Notes: generated by a model from the sequence alone, not told the origin. A DNA stretch of 64,000 nucleotides from a bacterium (GCA_016125225.1 WGME01000003.1:248001-312000); one strand, 5' to 3'. Positions 9,187 through 18,301 are shown, numbered from the stretch's first letter. Translations and numbers: made by a program.

Positions 9187-10839
9187 ATGCCGACCGGACT
9201 AGACCAGCTGTTATCCGCCGCTGTTGCTGAGTTGTCGTCCCTGCACGCCAGGATCGATGCCCTTCAGCAACAGATCGATGAACTACGCATAGATCGCGAT
9301 CAAATACCAGAAAGCTCTGGGAGGGAATCGACTCAGGTTTTGATCGGTGAAAAACCTGCGATCACAGTCAAAACCGCCACTGATGCGGCTCGGACTTCCC
9401 ATTCTCCCGCAGCCATTACGAAAATCGACAGGCAGACTCCCGCCTATGCGGCCACGCGGATCGCCGGGGGTATCCCAACTACTCCACCGGAACCCGTCAC
9501 GCGTCGCTTTGAATTTCAGGATGATCCGGACCAGGATCGCTCAGCAGGGCATTCCAGTGGCTATGACGGCGATCAGGACGCGAATGGCTACCAGCGTCGC
9601 CCATTTGTTAAATGGCTACCTACTTCCGATACAGAACTTCCGATGATCGAAGCTCGGTGTCGGCTGAAGGCGGAGGCCAGCCGTTGGGCGGATCAACGCC
9701 GCAGACTTGCCGATTACCATATCGAAGTGGAACCACGCGATCGGGAATTGATCGCCCAGGCAAAGCAGCTTCCCGATTGCTTCTTGTGGATGTCGCATTC
9801 CTCCGCCCCCAATCCCACTGACCCGCACGAATGGCAGGTCCTCGGCGGATGTTTCGATGCACTCGGTGCGGCTGTTAGTGTGATTAACCGCATTCTCGTG
9901 GAAGACGACGAAGCTCCGGAATACTTCGAAAAGGCGGTTGATCTCCTGGCGGAGTCCCAATCGGCTTTGCGCATGATTGTCACGCGGCTGGATGGTCCTC
10001 CGACGGATCACGATCAAGCGCGGATCTTTGGGTGGCTGAAGAACATTGCACTAGAGCGACAGATTTTCATCCGCCGGTTTATGCGGCTAGACGATCCCGC
10101 CAATCCCGATCGTTATGAAGACCTGCTCAGCCGGATTTCCGCATTCGAAGAGCAGTGGGAAAATGGCCGGAAAAAGTCGATCCAGCGAAAGAAGGCGATT
10201 AGCCGTTTACGGTACAAGTTGTCGCTGATCGACGGAATGAATCCGAAGGACGCCGCAGCAGCCTGGCAGTCGATTGCAGACGATGTCGACCAACTGGTCA
10301 CCGATGGACTGCCTCCGAGTAACATCGAACTGCGGGACCTGTTAGCGGGGCATGTCGAACAGTTTCCGGAATTGGCAAGTACCCCCAAAGGCTTTCAACT
10401 CACCGTTCGCGAAATCGATAAGTTCCTGGCCTCGAGTCCGTCACGCGATGACAAGGCGGATACCAGCAGTGATGACGACACCTCGCCCATCGTCGCCGAG
10501 GCCGCCAATCTCCTGGCCGGTAAAGCGGTGATCATTATCGGCGGAGATCGTCGCCCCTTTGCAGCCGAGGCTCTTGAACGGTCCTTCCTGCTATCGGAAC
10601 TCATTTGGATCGATACCCGAGCCCATGAATCCGTTTCGGGATTCGAGCCGTATGTGGCGCGGCCGGACGTGGCTTTAGTGCTGCTGGCCATTCGTTGGTC
10701 GAGCCATTCGTACGGCGAAGTTCAAGACTTCTGCCGAGTCTATAACAAACCGCTCGTGCGGTTGCCCGGTGGGTACAATCCCAATCAAGTGGCCGCCCAG
10801 ATTCACGAGCAGTGCAGCGGTCGCCTGGTTTCGGAATAG
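9187..10839 (+). CDS. DUF2325-like C-terminal domain protein with coiled-coil N-terminus
   Basis: I start at ATG 9187, which has GGAG 9 bases upstream; an upstream GTG (9133) has no such site. The resulting 550-residue protein opens with a short coiled coil (LLSAAVAELSSLHARIDALQQQIDEL), continues through a Pro/Asp-rich linker, and has a largely helical middle. The last 100 residues form an alpha/beta domain: GKAVIIIGGDRRP, then IDTRAHESV, VALVLLAIRWSSHSYG and YNKPLVRLPGGYNPNQV. This layout resembles DUF2325, a small Rossmann-like domain of unknown activity. No membrane segment. A strong hairpin follows the stop. The domain call is by eye and moderate; I cannot name a substrate. Confidence 0.7.
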   Translation: MPTGLDQLLSAAVAELSSLHARIDALQQQIDELRIDRDQIPESSGRESTQVLIGEKPAITVKTATDAARTSHSPAAITKIDRQTPAYAATRIAGGIPTTPPEPVTRRFEFQDDPDQDRSAGHSSGYDGDQDANGYQRRPFVKWLPTSDTELPMIEARCRLKAEASRWADQRRRLADYHIEVEPRDRELIAQAKQLPDCFLWMSHSSAPNPTDPHEWQVLGGCFDALGAAVSVINRILVEDDEAPEYFEKAVDLLAESQSALRMIVTRLDGPPTDHDQARIFGWLKNIALERQIFIRRFMRLDDPANPDRYEDLLSRISAFEEQWENGRKKSIQRKKAISRLRYKLSLIDGMNPKDAAAAWQSIADDVDQLVTDGLPPSNIELRDLLAGHVEQFPELASTPKGFQLTVREIDKFLASSPSRDDKADTSSDDDTSPIVAEAANLLAGKAVIIIGGDRRPFAAEALERSFLLSELIWIDTRAHESVSGFEPYVARPDVALVLLAIRWSSHSYGEVQDFCRVYNKPLVRLPGGYNPNQVAAQIHEQCSGRLVSE

Positions 10840-10853
10840 CTGAGTTAAGCAAC

Positions 10854-10889
10854 AACACAGCCCACCCAGTGAACTGGATGGGCTGTGTT
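10854..10889. terminator. Bidirectional terminator hairpin
   Basis: Arms AACACAGCCCA (10854-10864) and TGGGCTGTGTT (10879-10889) pair perfectly. An inner CCAG/CTGG stem closes a TGAA loop after one C-A mismatch. It lies between the stops of convergent genes; T-rich sequence follows on both strands only weakly. Confidence 0.8.
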
Positions 10890-10922
10890 CGATTGAACTC
10901 TTGCGACGCGAAGTTGCGACGG

Positions 10923-12590
10923 TTATTCCAAGCCGGGAACGTCGATGCTTTCGTCCATGGCCAGTTTCCGCATTTTGCGTAAGGCCCGGGCTTCCAACTG
11001 ACGGATGCGTTCCTTCGTCACGCCGAAGCGAATTCCCACCTGTTCGAGGGTTAAGGGAACCGCTCCCTCACTCAAGCCGTAGCGGTGCACGATTATGTCG
11101 CGTTCGCGTGGATCGAGATGATCCAGGATCGACATGATCAATTCCCGCTGCTTCTGATTGACGCGTTCTTCCAAGTACTGGTCGGTCCGTGGATCGGACG
11201 ATGCCAGGAAGACCTCTTCCGTTCCTGTGCGAAACCGATCGAGCCTCACGTTTTCCGCGGGGATCGACCGGGCATAGTTCTTCATGATCGCCCAACTGGC
11301 GTATGTCGAGAACTTGAAGCCCTTGGTGAAGTCAAACTTCTCGATGGCTCGAATGAGCGACATATTGCCATCGCTGACCATCTCGAAAAAGCTGGTCGTC
11401 GGGCGCATGTGCCGCTTGGCGATCGAGACCACCAGCCGCAGGTTGCTGCGAATCAGGAAGTTCTTCACTTCGGAGGCCTGATCGAGCAAGGCTTCGACTC
11501 GGTCCATGTCTTTGGCGCGGGGACGCGTCGGATCGATCGTCTTCCGTAGTTCCGCCGCCTGATACTTCAGGAAGTTCATCTTCCGGAAGTAGTAGACTTC
11601 CTCTTCCCGGGTCAGCAGCGGAATGGCATACAGGCTGGCCAGATACGGTGGCAAACCCGACGGTGCCTTTACCACGGCTCCACGACGCTCGATGCTCGGC
11701 GGTGGTTGCAGGATTTTGTCCTGAGCACCGGGAGCACGAAACTCGTCGCAGTCCATGAAGTCGATGGGTTGTTCCAGCAGGATTTCGGCACGAACCTCCA
11801 TCACAATGCGGTAGATGCTCGCCTTCGATCGCCGCGATTGCTCTGCCAGGACGTCGACCGAAACTCCGTTCCGGAACTCGCGGTAGAGTTGCCGACGTTG
11901 GTCGTTATCCAGCGGCATCGAAGCATCGCGGAACAAGGCAATCTCGGGATGGTCGCGATCAAACGATTTCAGTGTGTAGCGAATGGTTTCAGGAGATCGG
12001 CCGAAACGACGCGACAGTCGTCGGCTGACTTCCGTGGGACAAGCCCCGGCACGGGCCAGACGGCGTGCACGAGCCACCATTTTTTCGCGTTCTGGCTCGG
12101 TCACCTGGCTGAATGTTGAACCGCGGCGAATGTCTTCCGGATTACGGGACACAAACCGCTCGACCGAAGATCGCAAAAATCCGACTCTTTTTCGCCCACC
12201 GAACCGGAATCGCCGGCTCACCAGTCCACGGTCACGCCAGCGAGCGACGGTTTTCGTCGAGACGTTGAAACGACGGCTGACATCCTCCACTGTCCAGACT
12301 TCTTCGCCCGCGGCATCGGCCGCGACATCGACGCTGTCGGACAAATCTTCCACAAAGCAGCGCAAGTCATGAAGCGCCTCATCCCCCGTGACCATCAGGT
12401 CGGGATATAATTCCGAACGAAACGTGGTGATTTGTTCGCAGAGTTCGGGGTAGGCGTAGACCTGAGCTGTATCAATTTCATTCAACAGGCGCTCTGCGCG
12501 ATCAATTTGCGTCACCCGCACATCACGGGGTGCGTAGCGAATTTGTTGGTCTCTGAGTAGCCGCATAGCGGGGTTACGATAAACAGACAT
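10923..12590 (-). CDS. Sigma-70 family RNA polymerase sigma factor with three extra N-terminal HTH modules
   Basis: I start at ATG 12590 because an almost complete anti-16S match, AAAGGAGGTG, lies just upstream, giving 555 residues. The C-terminal half is a sigma-70 core: a region-1.2-like LPPYLASLYAIPLLTREEE (about 313-331), region 2 (NLRLVVSIAKRH...YASWAIMKNYAR, 375-440) and region 4 (LTLEQVGIRFGVTKERIRQLEARALRK, 513-539). The N-terminal half is unusual: a MerR/excisionase-like HTH (WTVEDVSRRFNVSTKTVARWRDRGL, 99-123), a second HTH (about 165-212) and a third resolvase/Hin-like HTH (about 230-270). It directs transcription in the cytoplasm. Region 4 keeps the RpoD-type ending, so a group 1/2 role is possible. 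The upstream region carries repeats (see separate entries). Confidence 0.88.
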   Translation of the reverse strand: MSVYRNPAMRLLRDQQIRYAPRDVRVTQIDRAERLLNEIDTAQVYAYPELCEQITTFRSELYPDLMVTGDEALHDLRCFVEDLSDSVDVAADAAGEEVWTVEDVSRRFNVSTKTVARWRDRGLVSRRFRFGGRKRVGFLRSSVERFVSRNPEDIRRGSTFSQVTEPEREKMVARARRLARAGACPTEVSRRLSRRFGRSPETIRYTLKSFDRDHPEIALFRDASMPLDNDQRRQLYREFRNGVSVDVLAEQSRRSKASIYRIVMEVRAEILLEQPIDFMDCDEFRAPGAQDKILQPPPSIERRGAVVKAPSGLPPYLASLYAIPLLTREEEVYYFRKMNFLKYQAAELRKTIDPTRPRAKDMDRVEALLDQASEVKNFLIRSNLRLVVSIAKRHMRPTTSFFEMVSDGNMSLIRAIEKFDFTKGFKFSTYASWAIMKNYARSIPAENVRLDRFRTGTEEVFLASSDPRTDQYLEERVNQKQRELIMSILDHLDPRERDIIVHRYGLSEGAVPLTLEQVGIRFGVTKERIRQLEARALRKMRKLAMDESIDVPGLE

Positions 12591-13096
12591 GCCCCACCTC
12601 CTTTCAGGCGATTGTTCCTTCGCCTGACTAAGCAAACACGATGCCGTTCTCTGTTGCAGACGATATACCGACGTCCCTCCCGGCTCTTACAGTGACTGCA
12701 TTTTCGCAACATCTGCAGCACTAATTCCCTGACAAACGTACGTCATACGGGTTCGGATCATTGGCGTCATACGATTTTCCTGTAAAAAAATTCAGGAGGG
12801 GAAACACCAACCTATGAATAGTGTCCTTAGAAAGCCCTTGGGTTACACGGGCGAAAACCTGCAACTTTGGACCGTTATGGAGACCAGTTGACACAATTGT
12901 TCCGCCATAATCTCATTTGAATTATAGGTTTAAGGTTTTTTGTGCACCAGGCAGCAGGAGTGTGGCCGTGCGGCTCCCACCCAGAATGGCAACGTCCGCC
13001 CCTTGGTCATTTCGACAAATGGATTGTCAAAATGACCAATTTAGGACGCTGGAGTCATACGCCGGACAATTGGCGCACAAATGAGCACATCCAAAG
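12591..13096. other. Intergenic region upstream of the sigma factor gene
   Basis: About 500 bp lie between the sigma-factor start and the end of the CopD-like gene. It holds the strong Shine-Dalgarno complement at 12595-12605, two copies of CGTCATACG (12741-12749 and 12765-12773, 24 bp apart), a near-copy AGTCATACG at 13053-13061, and the inverted repeat at 13003-13039. The stretch 12770-12940 is AT-rich. No convincing gene. Confidence 0.55.
13003..13039. repeat. Long inverted repeat (16-bp arms, one mismatch)
   Basis: TTGGTCATTTcGACAA (13003-13018) and TTGTCaAAATGACCAA (13024-13039) form a near-perfect hairpin with a 5-base loop ATGGA; only C13013/A13029 fails to pair. It lies about 58 bp beyond the stop of the CopD-like gene and about 410 bp upstream of the sigma-factor start. 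The absence of a T-run makes a simple intrinsic terminator less certain; an operator or a structured 3' end are alternatives. Confidence 0.75.
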
Positions 13097-13585
13097 CTAC
13101 TCAGCGGGGGCTACGACTGCTTCGGACGCCTGGCGAATCGCTTTTGTTCCCTGGACGCGAAGATATCCAGAGATGCAAACGATGACGGCCCCCAGCAGGA
13201 CAATCAGCCCCAAGGCTCGCTTGGGGTTCTGACGCATGCGGTCAAAAGCTTTTGAACGGCCCACCATCGCCGAGGCCACGACGAACAGCAGCAACGCGAT
13301 GAGAATCTTAATTCCCATCAACATGTGATATTGCTTTTTGAAGGCTGCTTCCGGCTTGGCGACGGCGAGGTAGTTATAGAAACCGGTCAAAAGGAGCAAA
13401 AGAATGCCCCCGTGGACGAATTTTTTCCAACGGGCCACCGTCAACTCGCGGAGCTTCTGGTGGGCCTCATCAGGCAACTGTCTCGCCGCTGGCAGCAATA
13501 CAAAGCGGGTGTAGACCGAGCCTCCGAGCAGAACGATTGCCGTGCCGACATGGACCCAACGCGAGAGCAGTTCAAAGAAATCCAC
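13097..13585 (-). CDS. CopD/DUF2269-like small membrane protein
   Basis: The open frame runs to 13678, but the first hydrophobic helix begins at FELLSRWVHVGTAIVLLGGSV, so the GTG at 13585, preceded by a weak AGGGG, is the likelier start (162 aa). Four transmembrane segments are visible, with a conserved-looking HVG in the first and KFVHGGILLLLLTGFYNYL in the second. His residues in helices plus four segments recall the CopD/DUF2269 group of cytochrome-b-like copper-resistance or electron-transfer proteins. Inner membrane location is inferred. It lies downstream of the ABC-F gene on the same strand (66 bp) and may be co-transcribed. Family assignment is tentative. Confidence 0.6.
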   Translation of the reverse strand: MDFFELLSRWVHVGTAIVLLGGSVYTRFVLLPAARQLPDEAHQKLRELTVARWKKFVHGGILLLLLTGFYNYLAVAKPEAAFKKQYHMLMGIKILIALLLFVVASAMVGRSKAFDRMRQNPKRALGLIVLLGAVIVCISGYLRVQGTKAIRQASEAVVAPAE

Positions 13586-13650
13586 AGTATGCCCCTGATA
13601 TTCTGAAATGGTTATTGCCCGGCAGATTGTAGTCGGGTCGGCCGAAAAAC

Positions 13651-15549
13651 TCAGTTCAACTCGACCGCTTCTTCCCAATGTTCGTAGAGTTCCTGCAAAC
13701 GGCGTTTGACCACCTCATAGTTCTGCATGGTGGCTTTCAGTCGCTCGCCATCGCGATGAACCTCGGGATTGGCGAGATCAGCTTCGCACTGCTGATGAAC
13801 AGTCTCCCGTTCAGCGATTTCAGCCTCGATGTCGTCGACTTTTCGGTACGGGTACTTCCGCTTGCGTTTCGAGGGCTTCGCTGAGTTGGCTGCGGTTGCG
13901 GACTTGGCGGCGGCGCGCTCCGCAGTGGCACGTTCTTCGGCGACCACCTGTTTTCGAAAGGCCACGTAATCGCTGTAGCCGCCGGGGAATTCGAACCAAT
14001 GATCGCGTTCATAGACCAGCAGGTGTGTGGCGACCCGGTCAACAAAGTAACGGTCGTGACTGACGAACAAGACCGTGCCCGCGAATTCGCGCAAGGATCG
14101 TTCCAATGCATCTCGCGACCAGAGATCGAGATGGTTTGTCGGTTCATCGAGGATCAGGACGTTCGGTTCGAGAGCCGCCAAACGCGCGAGGGCAACTTTG
14201 CTGCGTTCTCCGCCAGACATCGCCGCGACCTGTTGCAGGGCCAATTCGCCGACGACCCCGAATTTCGCGAGGATGTCACGCAATTGCCCATCGGTATACC
14301 GGGCGATATTCGGCGGGCGAACGGCATCGATAGCCGTGGCTGTTGGGTCGACACTCTGCAACTGCTGGTCAAAATAGGCGGCGTTGACGTTCGTTCCCAA
14401 TCGGGCGATCCCGGCCTTTGGTGGTAACTCACCAAGCAGCGTTCTGATAAGTGTCGTCTTACCGCAGCCATTGGGGCCCAATAGTCCCCAGCGCTCTCCC
14501 CGTTGAATCCGAAGCGTCAATTGATCGAACAGCAGCGATTCATAGCCCTGGCTGATTCCGGCGGCATCGACTACCCAATCTCCGGTGCGCGTCGGGGGTT
14601 GAAACCCCATTGGCGGAGCCTGAATGTCGTGAATCCGCTCGACCCGTTGTTCCAGCACCTTGGCCAGTTTGTGCTCGCGATCTTTCGCCCTTGTCGCTCC
14701 CTGCCCGTAATTATTTTTGATGATGAATTCTTGGGCCTGGGCGATGTAGTCCTGTTGTTTTTCGTGGGTGCGGTTGGCGACGAGTTGCCGTTCTTCCCGC
14801 AGCCGCCAGTATTGCGTGAAATTGCCGGGATAGTCGGTCAATTTGCCGCGATGAAGCTCGAAGATTCGCGTGCAGACATTGTCCAGAAAATAGCGGTCGT
14901 GGCTGACGACGATGAGTGCCCGGCCGCTGGCGATCAGGTATTGTTCCAACCATTCCGTGGCTGCGATATCGAGATGGTTGGTCGGTTCATCGAGCAGCAG
15001 AACATCGGGAGCCCGGAGCAGTAATTTTGCCAGTAACACGCGGTTCTGCTGGCCCCCGCTCAATTGCATCAGCGGTCGGGAGTACTGGTCGTGAACAAAA
15101 CCCAGGCCGTGTAACACTTCGTCGATCCGATGATCGACATGAAAGCCGTTTCGTAGTTGCAGCTCATGCTGAACGATGTCGTACCGCCTGGCGAGACGTC
15201 CCAGCTCAGTTTCATCACTGGTGCGGGCCATCTCCTGAGCGAGATCGGTCGACTCCCGTTGCAGCCGAAAGACGTCGGCCAACCCTTCGCGGGCTTCTTC
15301 AATCAGCGTGCGGTCAGGGTCGAACTCTGGTTGTTGTTCGAGCAGTTCCAGAGTCGCACCGGAGGTTAAGGCCACCTGCCCGGAATCAGCGTGGTCCCGC
15401 TCCGCCAGAATGTTCATGAGCGTGGTCTTGCCGGCTCCATTCGGTCCCACCAGCCCGATGCGTTCCCCGGCGGCGACATCGAAGGTGACCTGGTCGAGCA
15501 CCGGATCTCGGGAAAACTGGCGGACCAGATCGAGCACAGACAGCAACAT
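13651..15549 (-). CDS. ABC-F family ATPase, Uup-like with C-terminal coiled coil
   Basis: Two ABC ATPase domains sit in one chain without membrane helices, which defines ABC-F. Walker A motifs are GPNGAGKTT near the N-terminus and GPNGCGKTT in the second half; signatures are LSGGQQNRV and MSGGERSKV; Walker B reads LLLDEPTNHLD and LILDEPTNHLD. The tail has a basic linker (SKRKRKYPYRK) and an alpha-helical hairpin (about the last 75 residues), as in Uup. I start at ATG 15549 (MLLSVLDLVRQFS), with GGAG upstream, giving 632 aa. ABC-F proteins act on ribosomes; Uup-type members also influence DNA stability. A second ABC-F of different type is at 43956-45746. Confidence 0.92.
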   Translation of the reverse strand: MLLSVLDLVRQFSRDPVLDQVTFDVAAGERIGLVGPNGAGKTTLMNILAERDHADSGQVALTSGATLELLEQQPEFDPDRTLIEEAREGLADVFRLQRESTDLAQEMARTSDETELGRLARRYDIVQHELQLRNGFHVDHRIDEVLHGLGFVHDQYSRPLMQLSGGQQNRVLLAKLLLRAPDVLLLDEPTNHLDIAATEWLEQYLIASGRALIVVSHDRYFLDNVCTRIFELHRGKLTDYPGNFTQYWRLREERQLVANRTHEKQQDYIAQAQEFIIKNNYGQGATRAKDREHKLAKVLEQRVERIHDIQAPPMGFQPPTRTGDWVVDAAGISQGYESLLFDQLTLRIQRGERWGLLGPNGCGKTTLIRTLLGELPPKAGIARLGTNVNAAYFDQQLQSVDPTATAIDAVRPPNIARYTDGQLRDILAKFGVVGELALQQVAAMSGGERSKVALARLAALEPNVLILDEPTNHLDLWSRDALERSLREFAGTVLFVSHDRYFVDRVATHLLVYERDHWFEFPGGYSDYVAFRKQVVAEERATAERAAAKSATAANSAKPSKRKRKYPYRKVDDIEAEIAERETVHQQCEADLANPEVHRDGERLKATMQNYEVVKRRLQELYEHWEEAVELN

Positions 15550-15780
15550 GGGCGGATTTTCTCCGGACCTCTGGCGAAACAGTGCGGGCAATGGTTATCC
15601 GTCGCCCGGTCCTTTATGATGACGCATGGTAGCCCAGACCGCTCGCCACGGGGAGACCATCGCGACTGGCTTGCGATACTCCATTTCCCGACGGCCGACG
15701 GTTAATCCTCGGGAATCTCTGCGGTTCTCTGGGCAACTGACAATTCCTGGACTTCCTCGAAGACGGAAAAGCCTGACGCC

Positions 15781-16608
15781 ATGTTGATTCGCGTGGGACA
15801 CAGTCCCGACCCTGACGATGCGTTCATGTTCCATGCTCTGGCGAATGATAAGATTCCCACGGGACAGTACCAGTTCACGCACGAACTGCAGGACATTGAA
15901 ACCCTCAACCGCCGGGCACTCAAAGGCGAGCTGGAACTGACCGCCGTCAGCCTGCACGGCTATGCCTACATGACCGACAAATACGCCCTGTGCGCGTGCG
16001 GCTGCAGCATGGGCGATGATTACGGCCCGATGGTGGTCGCCCGGCAACCCGGTTCTCTGGGAGACTTCCGGGGCAAGAAAATCGCTGTGCCCGGCACTTT
16101 GACCACCGCATTTCTAGCCCTGAAACTCGCCTTGCCGGAATTCGAGTTTGAGGTGCATCCATTCGATGAGATTTTGAACATCGTCGAGCAGGGGAAAGTC
16201 GATGCGGGTCTGATCATTCATGAAGGCCAATTGACGTATCAGAATCAGGGCCTGCATCTCATTTGCGATCTCGGCAAATGGTGGAAGGAAGACACCGGCT
16301 TGCCCCTGCCATTGGGTGGAAATGCGATCCGCCGCGATCTGGGACATCCGGCGATGGAAGAAGTGACCGCCCTCTTGAAGCAGAGCATCCAGTATGCCTT
16401 GGAACATCGCGGAGAAGCCTTGGCCCATGCTTTGCAATACGGACGCGACCTGGATCGCAGCCAGGCCGATAAGTTTGTGGGGATGTATGTGAACGACTGG
16501 ACGCTCGATTTCGGTGAGCGCGGCCGGGCGGCTGTCCGCACGCTGCTGGAACGGGCCTATGCGGCGAAGATCATCCCGCATCCCGTCGATCTCGAATTCA
16601 TTGGATGA
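15781..16608 (+). CDS. mqnD: 1,4-dihydroxy-6-naphthoate synthase
   Basis: MqnD acts in the futalosine route to menaquinone, converting cyclic dehypoxanthine futalosine to dihydroxynaphthoate. The protein starts RVGHSPDPDDAFMFHAL, and shows ELQDIETLNRRAL, SLHGYAYMTDKYAL and the central IAVPGTLTTAFLALKLALPE. VDAGLIIHEGQLTYQNQGL supplies the region of the catalytic His. This is the periplasmic-binding-protein-like fold of MqnA/MqnD, and the DxETLNxRAL spacing favours MqnD. Length 275 is normal. Cytoplasmic. It is followed 67 bp later by nadB; the gap contains a 7-bp hairpin (16615-16621 / 16638-16644). Confidence 0.9.
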   Translation: MLIRVGHSPDPDDAFMFHALANDKIPTGQYQFTHELQDIETLNRRALKGELELTAVSLHGYAYMTDKYALCACGCSMGDDYGPMVVARQPGSLGDFRGKKIAVPGTLTTAFLALKLALPEFEFEVHPFDEILNIVEQGKVDAGLIIHEGQLTYQNQGLHLICDLGKWWKEDTGLPLPLGGNAIRRDLGHPAMEEVTALLKQSIQYALEHRGEALAHALQYGRDLDRSQADKFVGMYVNDWTLDFGERGRAAVRTLLERAYAAKIIPHPVDLEFIG

Positions 16609-16675
16609 AGATGGGAAGCCCGGGGATTGCACTCCTTGGGCTTCGACTCGGTTGGTGAAGAACGCAGGCGGACTG

Positions 16676-18301
16676 ATGACACTGTTGCGGGTGACTCCCA
16701 AACGCCGCTATCTCGTCCGGTTCAATCCGAAGCGGATTCCGCATCTGTTTACCGATGTGCTGGTGATCGGTGCCGGAATTGCCGGGTTGCGGGCGGCTTT
16801 GGCGATTGATCCGAAGCTGAATGTGGTGGTGGCGACCAAGTCTCAGGTGGACTTATCCAATAGCTCCTGGGCTCAGGGGGGCATCGCCGGAGTTTTTGAC
16901 CCGCTCGATGATTTCGCCCATCATACGCTGGATACCATCGTCGCCGGCAAAGGGATGTGCCATCCCGATGTGGTCAACATGGTGGTGCAGGAAGCTCCGG
17001 AGCGGATTCGCGAACTGATCGGCATCGGAGCTGTCTTCGATGAAACCGACGGGGCAATCGCCCTGACTCAAGAAGGGGGGCACAGTCATCGCCGCGTGGT
17101 GCATGCCTTGGGAGATGCCACCGGCAAAGAGATCATGCGGGCCCTCATCGCCAAAGCCAAGGCGACGCCGAACATTGAGATCTGGGATGACACCTTCACC
17201 ATCGATTTGCTGACCTACGATGGCGAATGTCGCGGAGCCTTGATGTGGAATCCCGCTCATGGCAAGACTTTCGTCTGGGCAAAGCAGACCATTCTGGCCA
17301 CGGGTGGAGCGGGCCGACTCTTCCGCGAGACCACGAATCCCAACATCGCCACTGCTGATGGACAGGCGATGGCATTCCGCGCGGGAGCCGAAGTCCGCGA
17401 TCTGGAATTCATGCAGTTCCATCCCACGGTGTTGTACATCGCCGGAAGTTCACGGCACCTCATCAGTGAAGCGGTACGTGGTGAAGGTGGCCTGCTGCGC
17501 GACTGCAATGGCTACCGTTTCATGCAGGATTACAGCCCGCAACTGGAACTGGCCCCGCGTGACGAAGTCAGCCGGGCCATCACCCGGCAAATGGAAAAGA
17601 CCCGGCATCACTGTGTTTATCTGGATGTCACGCATCTCGATAAGCAGTTGATCGCTGAACGGTTTCCCCATATCCGCAAGGTCTGTGCGGGATTCGGACT
17701 CGATCTGACGCGCGACCAGATTCCTGTCCGTCCGGGCGCCCATTACATGGTGGGGGGCGTCACCGTCGACACCCATGGCCGCACTTCCGTCCCACGACTT
17801 TGGGCGGCCGGCGAAGCGACGTCCACAGGTCTGCACGGTGCCAATCGGCTGGCCAGCAACAGCTTGCTGGAAGGACTGGTCTACGGACTGCGGGCCGGAC
17901 AAATGGTGTCCACTCTGGCCCTGGAAGAACCCGATCGATTTTCGGCCTGGCCTGTGGATGTCGACTCGACGGTCGCCACTGAAACGCCGACGGAGGAATT
18001 GAATCTCGACGACGTGATCAATTCTCTCTGCAGCGAGATGTGGCGCGATGTCGGTATTGAACGCCATGCCCAGGGTCTCGATTCAGCCCTGCAGCAAGTT
18101 GAGTTCTGGGATCGCTACGTCGGCCCGCTGGAACTCACTCAGATCAAAGGGTGGGAACTGCAGAACATGCTGCTCGTCGCTCAACTCATTATCCGGGCGG
18201 CGATGCAACGCACCGAAACCCGCGGCGTCCACACCCGCAGCGACTTCCCCGCCACAGACCCCGCCCAGGCCGAACACATCCGACTGATCGCGTCATACTG
18301 A
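16676..18301 (+). CDS. nadB: L-aspartate oxidase
   Basis: NadB oxidises aspartate to iminoaspartate with FAD, the first step of de novo NAD synthesis. The FAD-binding start reads TDVLVIGAGIAGLRAAL; the flavoprotein segment SSWAQGGIAGVF, then TQEGGHSHRRVVHALGDATG and MQFHPT follow. The C-terminal part GLHGANRLASNSLLEGLVYG is diagnostic for this fumarate-reductase-like family and excludes SdhA by length (541 aa). I start at ATG 16676; the longer open frame upstream overlaps mqnD out of frame and is not plausible. Cytoplasmic. nadA and nadC are not in the window. Confidence 0.94.
   Translation: MTLLRVTPKRRYLVRFNPKRIPHLFTDVLVIGAGIAGLRAALAIDPKLNVVVATKSQVDLSNSSWAQGGIAGVFDPLDDFAHHTLDTIVAGKGMCHPDVVNMVVQEAPERIRELIGIGAVFDETDGAIALTQEGGHSHRRVVHALGDATGKEIMRALIAKAKATPNIEIWDDTFTIDLLTYDGECRGALMWNPAHGKTFVWAKQTILATGGAGRLFRETTNPNIATADGQAMAFRAGAEVRDLEFMQFHPTVLYIAGSSRHLISEAVRGEGGLLRDCNGYRFMQDYSPQLELAPRDEVSRAITRQMEKTRHHCVYLDVTHLDKQLIAERFPHIRKVCAGFGLDLTRDQIPVRPGAHYMVGGVTVDTHGRTSVPRLWAAGEATSTGLHGANRLASNSLLEGLVYGLRAGQMVSTLALEEPDRFSAWPVDVDSTVATETPTEELNLDDVINSLCSEMWRDVGIERHAQGLDSALQQVEFWDRYVGPLELTQIKGWELQNMLLVAQLIIRAAMQRTETRGVHTRSDFPATDPAQAEHIRLIASY

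Noticed and set aside
12814-12891. 25-residue mini-ORF after AGGAGGGG
   Set aside because: The spacing from the Shine-Dalgarno sequence to the ATG is about 14 bases and the peptide has no hydrophobic or conserved-looking feature. Could be revisited with ribosome profiling.
12942-13232. 96-codon plus-strand frame near the sigma-factor upstream region
   Set aside because: No ribosome binding site, overlaps the 3' end of the CopD-like gene in antisense and includes the inverted repeat; composition looks non-coding.
16615-16644. 7-bp hairpin GAAGCCC/GGGCTTC between mqnD and nadB
   Set aside because: Loop of 16 bases and no T-run make it too weak to call a terminator; nadB may be co-transcribed.
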